This document shows, in pieces, positions 7,312 through 15,788 of a stretch of 64,000 nucleotides of DNA. A program made the translations under genes and the position numbers. Origin of the DNA: Gammaproteobacteria bacterium (GTDB taxonomy: Bacteria > Pseudomonadota > Gammaproteobacteria > Pseudomonadales > UBA5518); contig JADIYI010000005.1 of NCBI GenBank assembly GCA_016705365.1, positions 310,001-374,000 of the forward strand. The letters run 5' to 3'. Under the pieces are notes generated by a model. That model saw nothing but the letters and a program-made list of their open reading frames with translations, made no database searches and was not told where the DNA came from. Position 1 is the stretch's first letter, and each line of letters starts with the position of its first letter.

Positions 7312-9408
7312 TCAGCGGGTGAACGACGGCGCGTGGCCGGCGTCGACGTTGATGATGTTGCCGGTGGATTTGGCGGAACGCTCCGAGACCAGGAAGTACA
7401 CGGCTTCGGCGACGTCCTCCGGGTAGACGTTGAGCTTGAGCAGGCTGCGCTGGCGATAGTGTTCCTCGAGCTCGTCCTCGTCCATGTTGTAGGCATCGGC
7501 GCGCTCCTGGCGCCATTTGCCGCTCCAGATCTTCGAGCCGCGCAGCACCGCATCGGGATTCACGACGTTGCAGCGGATGCCGAGCGGCGCACCTTCCAGC
7601 GCCACGGCGCGGGCCAGCTGGACCTCGGCTGCCTTGGCGGTGCAGTAGGCCGAGGCATTCGGCGAGGCGACCAGCGCATTCTTGCTGGCGATAAAGGCGA
7701 TGGCACCTCCGCAGGCCTGGCGCTTGAGCAGACGGAAAGCTTCGCGCGTGATCAGGAAGTAGCCAGTTGCAAGGATCGAGATGTTGCGGTTCCAGAGTTC
7801 GAGGCTGGTGTCCTCGAGCGGTGCGGAGTTGGCAATTCCGGCGTTCGAGACCAGGATGTCCAGGCCGCCGAATTCCACGGCGGTTGCGATGCCCGCGCAG
7901 GCAACTGATTCCTCGACGGTGACATCGCAAACCACCGCGCGCACCGCATCGGAGCCGTATTCCCTTGCGAGCGCCACGCGCGTTTCCGCGAGTGCCGCGG
8001 CGTCGATATCCGCCAGCACCACGCAGGCGCCATCCTGGAGCAGGCGGCGCGCGGTTGCGGTACCGATGCCGCCCGCGCCGCCCGTGACCAGTGCCACGCG
8101 TCCCGCGAGGCTGCGCGGCTTTGGCATGCACTGCAGCTTTGCTTCCTCCAGCAGCCAGTACTCGATATCGAAGGCTTCCTGTTCCGGCAGCGCAACATAG
8201 GTATCGGCATGTTCGGCCTCGCGCATCACATTGATGGCGTTCACATAGAATTCCGCGGCGATGCGCGCGGTGGCCTTGTCGCGTGCAAAGCTGAACACCC
8301 CTACGCCGGGAACGAGATAGATCACCGCATTTGCATCGCGCATAGGGGGGCTGTCGGGGCGAGCACAGCGCCGGTAATACGCGGCATAGTTCTCGCGGTA
8401 GGCTTCGAGCGCGCCCGCGAGCGTGCTTTCGCAACGTGCGATCTCGGCCTCGCGCTCCGCGGCTGACGGATCGAAATCGATCAGCAGCGGACGAATCTTT
8501 GTGCGCAGAAAATGATCCGGGCAGGAGGTGCCCAGCGCGGCAAGCGCCGCGAGCCCTGCGGAGTTCACGAATTCGAGCACCGCGGGCGAATCGTCGAAGT
8601 GGGCGATCTTGTGTTGCGAACCACTGATCAGCCCGCGTATGCGCGGCATCAATGCGGCGGCGACACGGCGTCGCTCCGTGGCTTCGGCAATACCGGCATG
8701 ACGCGTGCCACCGAATGCTTCTGCACTGCCGTTAGCCGCGAGCCACTCGCCGGCACGGCGCACGATGCGCAGGGTGGTTTCGTAACAGACCCTGGACGTA
8801 TCGCCCCATGTGAACAGGCCGTGCCCCTGCAGCACCGCGCCGGCAAGCTGCGGGTTGGAGCTCGCCAGTTCGCCGAGCCGCAATCCCAGATCAAATCCCG
8901 GGCGCTGCCACGGCAGCCAGCCGATCTCCACGCCGAAAATGGTCTGCGTGAGTTCGCGGCTGCGCCTTGTGCAGGCGATCGCGATCACCGCATCCGGATG
9001 CACATGATCCACATGCGTGTGCGGGATGAAGGCATGCAGCGGGGTGTCGATGCTGGCTGCGCGCGTGTTCAGCGCAAAGGTGCAATGCGCCAGGTAGCCG
9101 ACCATCTCGTCCTCGTGTGCGAGGCCGCGGTAGAGCTTTTGCATCTGTTCGAGTTTTTGCAGATAGAGCGTGGCAAAACCATCGAGCTTCATGCTGCCGA
9201 GATCGTCGCCAGAGCCCTTGACCCACAGCACCGGGACCTCCGCGCCGGTCAACGGATCCTTGTCCGGCAGCTTGGCCGAGGTATTGCCGCCGCCGAAATT
9301 CGTGATGCGCAGATCCGCGCCGAGCAGGTTTGAGCGGTACAGCAGCAGCTCCTGCTCGCTCAGCCGGGCGGCGCGCGCTTCGTCCCAGAGATTTTCGATC
9401 GTGTGCAA
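7312..9408 (-). CDS. rhaDE: Bifunctional rhamnulose-1-phosphate aldolase / L-lactaldehyde dehydrogenase
   Basis: A 698-residue fusion. Residues about 30-390 are a class II aldolase domain (ITNFGGGNTSAK; zinc site in HTHVDHVHPDAV) that splits rhamnulose-1-phosphate into DHAP and L-lactaldehyde. Residues about 420-698 are a short-chain dehydrogenase domain (ALVTGGAGGIG cofactor loop; SAYCTAK active site) that oxidises L-lactaldehyde to L-lactate. The start is TTG at 9408 with GAGG 8 bp before it; no in-frame ATG lies near it. It is the first gene of the minus-strand operon, preceded by repeats at 9459-9488. The fused form is well known in rhamnose clusters of proteobacteria and bacilli. Confidence 0.92.
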   Translation of the reverse strand: MHTIENLWDEARAARLSEQELLLYRSNLLGADLRITNFGGGNTSAKLPDKDPLTGAEVPVLWVKGSGDDLGSMKLDGFATLYLQKLEQMQKLYRGLAHEDEMVGYLAHCTFALNTRAASIDTPLHAFIPHTHVDHVHPDAVIAIACTRRSRELTQTIFGVEIGWLPWQRPGFDLGLRLGELASSNPQLAGAVLQGHGLFTWGDTSRVCYETTLRIVRRAGEWLAANGSAEAFGGTRHAGIAEATERRRVAAALMPRIRGLISGSQHKIAHFDDSPAVLEFVNSAGLAALAALGTSCPDHFLRTKIRPLLIDFDPSAAEREAEIARCESTLAGALEAYRENYAAYYRRCARPDSPPMRDANAVIYLVPGVGVFSFARDKATARIAAEFYVNAINVMREAEHADTYVALPEQEAFDIEYWLLEEAKLQCMPKPRSLAGRVALVTGGAGGIGTATARRLLQDGACVVLADIDAAALAETRVALAREYGSDAVRAVVCDVTVEESVACAGIATAVEFGGLDILVSNAGIANSAPLEDTSLELWNRNISILATGYFLITREAFRLLKRQACGGAIAFIASKNALVASPNASAYCTAKAAEVQLARAVALEGAPLGIRCNVVNPDAVLRGSKIWSGKWRQERADAYNMDEDELEEHYRQRSLLKLNVYPEDVAEAVYFLVSERSAKSTGNIINVDAGHAPSFTR

Positions 9409-9458
9409 CAGGAGGGCCTCGCGCGGGTGAATATTAAAATAGTTTATCAGTCCGATGG

Positions 9459-9488
9459 ATCACAAACAATCACAAACAATCACAAACG
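9459..9488. repeat. Three tandem 10-bp repeats (ATCACAAACA) upstream of the rhamnose operon
   Basis: Two full copies and a third of seven matching bases stand in register, 51-80 bp before the aldolase/dehydrogenase start. On the minus strand they read TTTGTGATTG repeated, next to a possible promoter (TTGTGA, 18 bp, TATTTT). Spacing at one helical turn suits cooperative binding of a regulator, plausibly the DeoR-family protein at 10297. Binding is inferred. Confidence 0.6.
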
Positions 9489-9535
9489 GTCATCCGTAAA
9501 ATGATCATCATCGACGGTTTCAAGGTGCGTTTCAG

Positions 9536-9751
9536 CTGCGAGCCTTGTCGATCAGGATTTCCGCGTTGACCCGCACCTCGAGCTCCCGCTCCGGCGTGAG
9601 CCGTATTCGCCGCCACCGCCCCGGCACCGAGGCGCCCGACCCACAGGGTATTGATCAGCTGATGGCCGGCCTGGACCGTGTTGGCCAGCACGATCGGCGC
9701 GGCCATCTCGGCCAGCGGCCGCAGGGTGGAGCCCTTGCGCACGCTGTTCAC
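9536..9751 (-). pseudogene. Remnant of a MATE-family efflux transporter fused to another gene's tail
   Basis: Minus-strand 9751 to about 9605 encodes RPLAEMAAPIVLANTVQAG and LINTLWVGRLGAGAVAA, which match the first transmembrane part of MATE multidrug transporters. Full members have about 450 residues. Homology then stops, and in a different frame a short tail (LTPERELEVRVNAEILIDK) runs to a stop at 9536-9538. I read this as a gene decayed by deletion, with the last piece from an unknown neighbour. No function is expected. Confidence 0.6.
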
Positions 9752-9754
9752 CAC

Positions 9755-10097
9755 GTCATGGTTGTCGCAACCAGCAGTTCCTGCACCTCGGGCAGCCATT
9801 GTTCGTCAAAGCCTGCGGCGTCGGAGCTGTAGCCGAGCAACTGGCGCAAGATCACTGAGCGTCGCTTCAGCAGTGCCAGATCGGTGGTCATCGGTCGCCA
9901 CCACCGCGCGCAGCTCACGGGCGAGCTGCGGATCGAACACATTGGCCGCGATCGCGTAGCCGGCATGATTCGAGGCCGGCCTTGAACTGCGCGAGCTCCG
10001 TGGTCGGTTCTGGCAGCGGGCTCTCGACCTCCAGCGCGATCATCGGCCCGTTGCTGGCAGGGAAGCAGGGCTGGGAGTGCGAGTTGCCCGTGGACAT
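9755..10097 (-). pseudogene. Frameshifted remnant of an unrecognised gene
   Basis: Coding-like sequence on the minus strand moves through three frames. It starts with MSTGNSHSQPCF and continues ELAQFKAGLE. In the next frame it reads HAGYAIAANVFDPQLAREL, and in the third LLKRRSVILRQLLGYSSDAA to ELLVATT. Joined, the pieces would make roughly 110 residues. I do not recognise the family. Two frame changes in so short a stretch point to decay, unless the assembly has errors. Confidence 0.45.
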
Positions 10098-10139
10098 TGA
10101 CTGTTTGTTTCCAGTCTGGTGGGAGGGTAGCAGCATAAC

Positions 10140-10186
10140 TTACTACTAAAACAATCAAAAGTAATCAATAGATTGCAAAATAGATC
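10140..10186. promoter_or_regulatory. A/T-rich control region upstream of the DeoR-led operon
   Basis: A stretch much richer in A/T than its surroundings contains TTACTACTA, then ACAATCA, AGTAATCA and ATTGCAAAATAGATC. TTACT and AGTAA are inverted about it. The element TTACTAYTA recurs on the other strand before the TonB receptor (21229-21237). It lies 110-155 bp before the DeoR start. The rest of 10098-10296 shows no gene. Confidence 0.35.
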
Positions 10187-10296
10187 GTAGTTGAGTAAGG
10201 TTGATCCTCCGCAATCACGCCACGCGCGTTATGGCGGCTCTGCACCGCCGCAAGGAGCGAGTGGGGCAGGGATCATAACAACCGGACGGGTCAGCC

Positions 10297-11127
10297 ATGC
10301 TGGAGCAACAACGTCAGCGCCTCATCCTCGATCTTCTTGAAGAGAAGCAGTTCGTGCGCCTGCAGGAACTGGTCGACACCCTGAATGCCTCGCCGGCAAC
10401 CGTTCGCCGTGATATCAACAAGCTCGCCGCGGAGGGACTGCTGAGCAAGATCCACGGCGGCGCGCAACTGAGCGCGTCCGGGCTGGCTCCCAGAGCGCCG
10501 CGCCAGCAACTGCAGGGTGCGGCGTTCCTGGCGAACCTGGAGCGCCAGGTGGCCGAGAAGCGCGCGATCGCAGAGCGTGCCGTGGCGCTGTGCCAGGACG
10601 GGGAAACGATCCTGATCAACGGCGGCAGCTCCACCTTCATGATGGCCGAATTCCTGTGCGCGCGTGATATCAACGTGCTCACCAACTCCTTTGCACTGGC
10701 CGGCGTGCTGCTGGAATCCGGGCGGTGCCGGGTCACCCTGCCCGGCGGGGAGCTGCATCGCAAGCAGAACATCATCGTCAGCGCCTTCGACGAGGACCTG
10801 ATTCAGCGGTATCACGGGCGGCGCATGTTCATGGGCACGCCTGCCATCGGTGCACACGGTGTAATGGAGTCCGACCCGATATTGATACAAGCCGAGCAGA
10901 AACTGCTGCGCCAGGCCGAACAGCTGGTGGTCCTGGCCGACAGCAGCAAGCTCAATGCACGCGCCGAACTGGTGTTCTGCCCGCTGGAGGAAGTCGATAT
11001 CCTGATCACCGACAGCGGTATCGATGCGGACACGCGCGTGCTTTTCGAAGACGCCGGTATCGAGCTGATCGTGGTCGAACCCGTTGCAGGCAACACGCAA
11101 ACGCGTGTCGCAGGAGAACAAGGCTGA
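10297..11127 (+). CDS. DeoR-family sugar catabolism repressor
   Basis: A 276-residue regulator. Residues 1-60 have the DeoR helix-turn-helix (QRQRLILDLLEEKQFVRLQE, ASPATVRRDINKLAAEGLL, KIHGGA). The remainder is the phosphosugar-sensing isomerase-like domain, with ILINGGSSTFMMAEFL, VTLPGGELHRKQNIIV and VVLADSSKLNA. It leads the plus-strand operon and its stop overlaps the transporter start (TGATG), so it is probably translationally coupled. The likely effector is a phosphorylated intermediate of rhamnose breakdown, and likely targets are the repeats at 9459-9488 and its own promoter; both are inferred. Confidence 0.88.
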   Translation: MLEQQRQRLILDLLEEKQFVRLQELVDTLNASPATVRRDINKLAAEGLLSKIHGGAQLSASGLAPRAPRQQLQGAAFLANLERQVAEKRAIAERAVALCQDGETILINGGSSTFMMAEFLCARDINVLTNSFALAGVLLESGRCRVTLPGGELHRKQNIIVSAFDEDLIQRYHGRRMFMGTPAIGAHGVMESDPILIQAEQKLLRQAEQLVVLADSSKLNARAELVFCPLEEVDILITDSGIDADTRVLFEDAGIELIVVEPVAGNTQTRVAGEQG

Positions 11128-12815
11128 TGCAGAACGACGAATTCGAGCGCACGCCCGTCACACCCGGACGGCTGCAGCCGGCGCGGCATTTCGCGGCAAA
11201 TTATGCCGGCGAGCATGTGGCCGGGACCGAGTTCGTGATCGGCGCGATGTTCGTGGCCTGGGGCGTATCCACGGGCGACATCCTGTGGGGGCTCCTGTGG
11301 GGCAACCTGATGGCGGTGCTCAGCTGGGGGCTGGTGTGCGCGCCGATCGCGGTGCAGACGCGGCTCACGCTGTACGCCTATCTGGAGAAGATCGGTGGCC
11401 CAGGCATGATCCGCGTCTACAGCGTGGTCAACGGCGTGCTCTTCTGCATACTCGCGGGAACCATGATCACGGTCTCCGCCTCGGCGATGCGCATCCCGCT
11501 GGGCATTGCCCCGCAGGTCGACTGGTACCCCACGAGCGTGGCTTTCGTGGCGCTGGTGCTCGTGATCGGTGCGGTGGTGGTGTGGATCGCACTGCGCGGT
11601 TTTCGCGGCGTGGCGCGTTTTGCCACGGTCTGTGCACCATGGATGGTTCTGATGTTCGTGCTGGGCGCGATGGCGATGCTGCCGGTGCTGGCGGCGAGCA
11701 CGGATGGCGTGCAGGCGAGTTCGGGGATTGCCGATTTCGGCACCATCGCCGATCGCTGGATCTGGCAGGGAACCGGTGCCGGTTCGGTCGGTATGTGGCA
11801 TGTGGCGGCGTTTGCGTGGATCTGTAATCTCGCGATGCATGGCGGTCTGTCCGATATGAGCGTGCTGCGTTTCGCGCGCAGCCCGAGCTATGGCTTTCTC
11901 TCCGCGAACGGCATGTTCATCGGGCATTACATGGCGTGGGTCTGTGCCGGCATCATGGGCGCGGGCGCCGCGCTGCTGTTGAAGAGCAGCATCTCGGTAC
12001 TCGATCCGGGTGCGGTGGCCTACCAGGCGCTTGGTTCCGCGGGCATTGTTGCAGTGATCGTTGCCGGCTGGACGACCGCAAACCCCACGATCTACCGCGC
12101 CGGGCTGGCGTTCCAGTCGCTCAACCCGCGCTGGGGTCGCGCGCGCGTCACGATGATCACCGGCGGCGTCACGACCGTGATTGCGTGTTTCCCGTTCGTG
12201 TTCAGCCGGCTGATGGATTTTGTCGGGATCATGGGGCTCACGCTGGCGCCGGTCGGCGCGGTGATCGTGGCCGAACACTGGCTGTTTCCGCGTCTCGGGC
12301 TCACGCGTTACTGGGCGCACTACGCGGGTCTGCGCACGAATTTTGCCGCGCTCGCGGCATGGGCGCTGTCGTTGCTTCTCGCGCTGGCGCTGGTCTGGAG
12401 CGGGACGCTGCATCTCTTCTTCCTGCTGATCCCGACCTGGATCGCGGCAACCGTGATCTACCTCGTCCTCGCCAGCTTCAGCGGTGCGCGCGTCGCGCAC
12501 GCCGAGCAGGCTGCCCGGGATGAGGGCGCGCTGCGACAGCAACAGGCCGCGGAGCGGCAATACCTGGATAACGAGCAGTTGTGGCGCGCCAGCACGGCGC
12601 GCGCCAGCGCAAACCCGCGTCTGCAGTTCAGCCGGCTGTTTACCCTGCTTGCGCTCGCGTGTTGCGTGTTCTCGGGGCTGGCGGTCTTCAACGGGACGAT
12701 CGAACTGGCAACGCTGCGCGACTGGTTGATCGCGCCGACCGTGATTTACCTCGTGGCCGCGACGATCTGGATGCGCGAAAAGGAATGCCGTGATTCGGAA
12801 ATCCCGCCGGCATGA
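11127..12815 (+). CDS. NCS1-like (purine/cytosine permease-type) membrane transporter
   Basis: A 562-residue multispanning inner-membrane protein starting MQNDEFERTPVTPG at the ATG overlapping the DeoR stop. Around twelve hydrophobic segments are visible. The first (EFVIGAMFVAWGVSTGDILW) and later LAMHGGLSDMSVLRFA and AGWTTANPTIYRAGLAF resemble nucleobase:cation symporter-1 proteins. A charged cytoplasmic stretch near residues 455-500 precedes the final two helices. It stands between the regulator and the sugar kinase and overlaps the kinase start by 4 bp, so context makes it the sugar importer, replacing the usual RhaT or ABC system. It could instead carry a rhamnoside product. Substrate is inferred from position only. 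Confidence 0.75.
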   Translation: MQNDEFERTPVTPGRLQPARHFAANYAGEHVAGTEFVIGAMFVAWGVSTGDILWGLLWGNLMAVLSWGLVCAPIAVQTRLTLYAYLEKIGGPGMIRVYSVVNGVLFCILAGTMITVSASAMRIPLGIAPQVDWYPTSVAFVALVLVIGAVVVWIALRGFRGVARFATVCAPWMVLMFVLGAMAMLPVLAASTDGVQASSGIADFGTIADRWIWQGTGAGSVGMWHVAAFAWICNLAMHGGLSDMSVLRFARSPSYGFLSANGMFIGHYMAWVCAGIMGAGAALLLKSSISVLDPGAVAYQALGSAGIVAVIVAGWTTANPTIYRAGLAFQSLNPRWGRARVTMITGGVTTVIACFPFVFSRLMDFVGIMGLTLAPVGAVIVAEHWLFPRLGLTRYWAHYAGLRTNFAALAAWALSLLLALALVWSGTLHLFFLLIPTWIAATVIYLVLASFSGARVAHAEQAARDEGALRQQQAAERQYLDNEQLWRASTARASANPRLQFSRLFTLLALACCVFSGLAVFNGTIELATLRDWLIAPTVIYLVAATIWMREKECRDSEIPPA

Positions 12816-14218
12816 GCTGCACGCTGATTTTCGACATCGGCAAGACGCATGCGAAGGCAATCGTGTTCGATGCCGTTCTGCAGCCCGTCGCGCGCCGCCA
12901 GCGTGCAAACAGCGTGCTCACTACCGCGCCCTATCCGCATCTCGATGTCGACGGCCTGTGGCAGTGGATGCTCGAGGCGATGCGCGATAGCGCAGCGCAA
13001 CACCGGATAGAGCACATCATTGTCACAACGCATGGTGCAACGGCGGCGCTGATCGATCCGGCGCGCGGCGAGAACGGGCTCGTTCTGCCGGTGCTCGACT
13101 ACGAACACTCGGGGCCGGAAGAATTCGCGGACTACGAGGCGCGGCGACCCGCCTTTGCGCAAACCTTTTCGCCGGCGCTGCCGGGTGGCCTGAATCTCGG
13201 GCGGCAGTTGCACTGGCTGCGCACACGGTTTCCGAAGGACTTCGCGCGTGCGCAGGCCGTGCTTCTCTACCCGCAATACTGGACATGGCGTCTGAGCGGC
13301 GCGCTGCTGAGTGAATGCAGCTCGCTCGGTTGCCATACCGATCTGTGGTCGCCGCGGGCGCGGGATTTTTCCGTGCTGGTTCCCGCACTCGGGCTGCTGG
13401 GCAAAATCCCCCCGCGGCGTGTGGCCTGGGGGTCAGTGCAACTGCATGCCGATATTGCCGATCGCACGGGGCTTACGACGAACTGTGCGGTGCATGCCGG
13501 AGTGCATGACAGCAACGCGGGTTATGCACGTCAGCTGAAACTTGCGCTGGGCCGGCCATTCGTGCTGGTCTCGACCGGTACATGGGTGGTGTGCATGGCA
13601 TCGCATGGGGCGCTGGAGGCGCTCGACGAGACGCGCGACATGCTCGCCAATGTCGATATCCACGGCAACCCGGTCGCCTGCGCGCGCTTTATGGGCGGGC
13701 GCGAGTTCGCCGCGATCTGCGGATTGCTCGGCGCCGATCCGGACGCCGATGTGAGCGTCGAGGATGTGCAGGCCGTTGTGGATGCCGGCGCGCTGGCGCT
13801 GCCAAGTTTTGGCGGCGCCAGCGGACCGTTTGCCGCATCAGCGGGACGAATCGTCGGCCAACCCGCCAACGGTGCCGCGCTTGCCACGCTCTACACGGCG
13901 CTGATGATCGATCAGCTGCTCGATCTGCTGGCGGCTCCCGGCGAGATCGTGATCGAAGGTGCGCTTCTTGCGAACTCCGTGTTGTGCCGGTTGGTGGCGG
14001 CGCTGCGCAATACACCCGTGGGCCTGTGCGGGACCGGCGATTCGAGCGCGCTCGGCGCGGCCATGCTGTGCCATTGGGAGCGCGAACCCGAAATGGCGCC
14101 CCTACAGCACTGCGAGCCGTGCACGCTGCGTGGACTCGTGGATTACCGCGCGCGGTGGCGCATGGCGGCTGCGGACCAACCACGGCAGCGATCAGGACAA
14201 TCGGAGATCAATGCATGA
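12812..14218 (+). CDS. FGGY-family sugar kinase, probable L-rhamnulokinase
   Basis: A 468-residue kinase of the sugar kinase/actin-like fold. The N-terminus CTLIFDIGKTHAKAIVFD is the first phosphate-binding loop, VHAGVHDSNAGYARQLKLAL holds the expected catalytic Asp region, and VLVSTGTWVV is the FGGY-type second phosphate loop. Near the end, GEIVIEGALLANSVLCRLVA closes the ATP domain. Between an isomerase and an aldolase specific for rhamnulose phosphate, the fitting job is ATP-dependent phosphorylation of L-rhamnulose; L-fuculose is an alternative because sequences of this subgroup resemble both. It overlaps both neighbours by ATGA. Confidence 0.83.
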   Translation: MSCTLIFDIGKTHAKAIVFDAVLQPVARRQRANSVLTTAPYPHLDVDGLWQWMLEAMRDSAAQHRIEHIIVTTHGATAALIDPARGENGLVLPVLDYEHSGPEEFADYEARRPAFAQTFSPALPGGLNLGRQLHWLRTRFPKDFARAQAVLLYPQYWTWRLSGALLSECSSLGCHTDLWSPRARDFSVLVPALGLLGKIPPRRVAWGSVQLHADIADRTGLTTNCAVHAGVHDSNAGYARQLKLALGRPFVLVSTGTWVVCMASHGALEALDETRDMLANVDIHGNPVACARFMGGREFAAICGLLGADPDADVSVEDVQAVVDAGALALPSFGGASGPFAASAGRIVGQPANGAALATLYTALMIDQLLDLLAAPGEIVIEGALLANSVLCRLVAALRNTPVGLCGTGDSSALGAAMLCHWEREPEMAPLQHCEPCTLRGLVDYRARWRMAAADQPRQRSGQSEINA

Positions 14219-15114
14219 AGACTGGATGGAAGTGGTTCTGGGGTGTGACGGCGCTGCTGGTGCTGCTCGCACTGGTGGCCGGTGGCGCCTACTACAGTGA
14301 GATGCGTGCGAACGGCTTTTTCCGTGACCCCGTATTCGAGACCGAAAGGCCGGCGCTGCCGCCGCTGGAGCATCCGGCGGTGCTGGTTTTCTCGAAAACC
14401 AATTCCTTCATTCACAAGGAGGCCATTCCGGCGGGGAAGCAATTGTTTGAGCAGATCGCGGCGGAGCAGGGCGCGAGCATTTTCCTGAGCGACAGTGGCG
14501 GCGTTTTCAATCCGGAGGATCTCGCGCATTTTGATGTGATCGTCTGGAACAATGTGACCGGCGATGTGCTGACCGCGCAGCAACGCCAGGCCATGCGGCA
14601 TTGGCTCGAACAGGGCGGCGGCTTCCTGGCACTGCACGCGGGTGGCGACAACAGCCATGAGGTCTGGCCCTGGTACCTCGACACCGTGATCCGCGCGCGC
14701 TTCATTGGCCATCCGCTGTACCCTCAGTTCCAGCAGGCCACCCTGCACATCGAGCAGCCCGCCGATCCGATCGTTGCGGCTCTCGAGGAAGACTGGGTTC
14801 GGACGGATGAGTGGTACTCCTTCGACAACAGCCCGCGCGCGTCGGATGTCCGCGTGCTCGCAACGATCGACGAAAACACCTACTCCCCCGGCAGCTTTTT
14901 CGGGAAGCCGCTGGCAATGGGCAGCGATCACCCGATGATCTGGAAGCACTGTGCTGGCGCCGGCCGGGTGTTCTATTCGGCGCTGGGGCATACCGCGGAG
15001 AGCTATTCGGACCCGAAGTACCGGGAAGTGCTCATGCGCGCAATTGTCTGGGCTGGCCGCCTGGACCCAGCTGCCGCGCTGCCCGCGGATCCGCTCATCT
15101 GCGAAACCAATTGA
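14215..15114 (+). CDS. Membrane-anchored ThuA-like protein (copy 1)
   Basis: A 299-residue protein with one N-terminal membrane segment (residues 6-27, WFWGVTALLVLLALVAGGAY) followed by a ThuA-like class-I-glutamine-amidotransferase-fold domain. Marks are VLVFSKTNSFIHKEAI, VWNNVTGDVLT, GGGFLALHAGGDNSH and the closing GRVFYSALGHTAESY. The ThuA-like fold is linked to trehalose, sucrose and other sugar derivative metabolism, but the reaction is undefined. It overlaps the kinase stop and is followed 16 bp later by the GMC small subunit. A clear paralogue of nearly equal length lies at 53370-54266, with the same anchor and motifs. Confidence 0.82.
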   Translation: MKTGWKWFWGVTALLVLLALVAGGAYYSEMRANGFFRDPVFETERPALPPLEHPAVLVFSKTNSFIHKEAIPAGKQLFEQIAAEQGASIFLSDSGGVFNPEDLAHFDVIVWNNVTGDVLTAQQRQAMRHWLEQGGGFLALHAGGDNSHEVWPWYLDTVIRARFIGHPLYPQFQQATLHIEQPADPIVAALEEDWVRTDEWYSFDNSPRASDVRVLATIDENTYSPGSFFGKPLAMGSDHPMIWKHCAGAGRVFYSALGHTAESYSDPKYREVLMRAIVWAGRLDPAAALPADPLICETN

Positions 15115-15130
15115 ACAGGAGGAGAAAATC

Positions 15131-15742
15131 ATGATGAACCGACGGAAAATGTTGCTGGCAGTTGCCAGCGCGATGGGCGGTGCCATGCTGGGATCGGCGA
15201 CGCTGCGGGTGCTGGCCGGCGAGGTGCCCGCCGCCGCAGCTTCGCGCGCGCTGTTTGACGCGAATACCTCGCAACTGGTCAGCGTGCTCGCGGAGATGAT
15301 CATTCCCGAGACCGATACGCCCGGCGCAATCGCCGCGGGCACTCCGCAATTCATCGAGATGATGGTCGCGGACTGGTATACCGATATCGAGCGCGGGATT
15401 TTCTTCGACGGACTGAAACAGCTCGACACGTTCTGTAAAGCCTCGCTCGGAACCAGCTTCATCGAGGCGAACGCGAAGCAGCGCATTGCCGCGCTGGACG
15501 AGGCGGAAAATCAGGCGGCTGCCTATGTGAGTCCCTTTCCGGGTGGTACGGTTGCCGCCGCGATCTCAAAAATCGTCGACGAGAACACGCCGTTTTTCGC
15601 CAAGCTAAAGGAACTGACCGTGATCGGCTATTACAGCTCGGAAGTCGGCGCGAAGCTGGAACTGGCCTACAACCCGATGCCGATGCGCTACGAGGGCGAT
15701 TACGCCTACGTGAAGACAGGGGGACGCCAGTGGAGCTATTGA
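15131..15742 (+). CDS. Gluconate 2-dehydrogenase subunit 3 family protein (GMC partner, copy 1)
   Basis: A 203-residue exported small subunit. The start ATG 15131 has a strong AGGAGG-type site just before. MMNRRKMLLAVASAMGGAML is a hydrophobic signal with an arginine pair, so export is probably by TAT, though Sec is possible. The mature part has LAEMIIPETDTPGAIAAG and FFAKLKELTVIGYYSSEVG, both typical of the subunit that accompanies FAD-dependent gluconate, fructose or related dehydrogenases. It lies 46 bp before the GMC gene, and a paralogous pair sits at 47549-49848. It probably helps export or stabilise the flavoprotein, which has no signal of its own. Confidence 0.85.
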   Translation: MMNRRKMLLAVASAMGGAMLGSATLRVLAGEVPAAAASRALFDANTSQLVSVLAEMIIPETDTPGAIAAGTPQFIEMMVADWYTDIERGIFFDGLKQLDTFCKASLGTSFIEANAKQRIAALDEAENQAAAYVSPFPGGTVAAAISKIVDENTPFFAKLKELTVIGYYSSEVGAKLELAYNPMPMRYEGDYAYVKTGGRQWSY

Positions 15743-15788
15743 TCATGCGCCGCGCCGGATACGGCCACTGGGCAGGAGTCCGCAAACA

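Noticed and set aside
6011..8434. A continuous 807-codon minus-strand reading that would include the rhamnose isomerase
   Set aside because: Its first half is Arg/Gly-rich and has no family motifs; it is a wrong-frame reading of the aldolase/dehydrogenase gene. The isomerase starts at 7300 with its own ATG and spacing.
10812..12908. A 698-codon antisense reading across the permease gene
   Set aside because: Composition is His/Arg-rich without motifs, while the opposite strand encodes a normal membrane transporter with overlapping neighbours.
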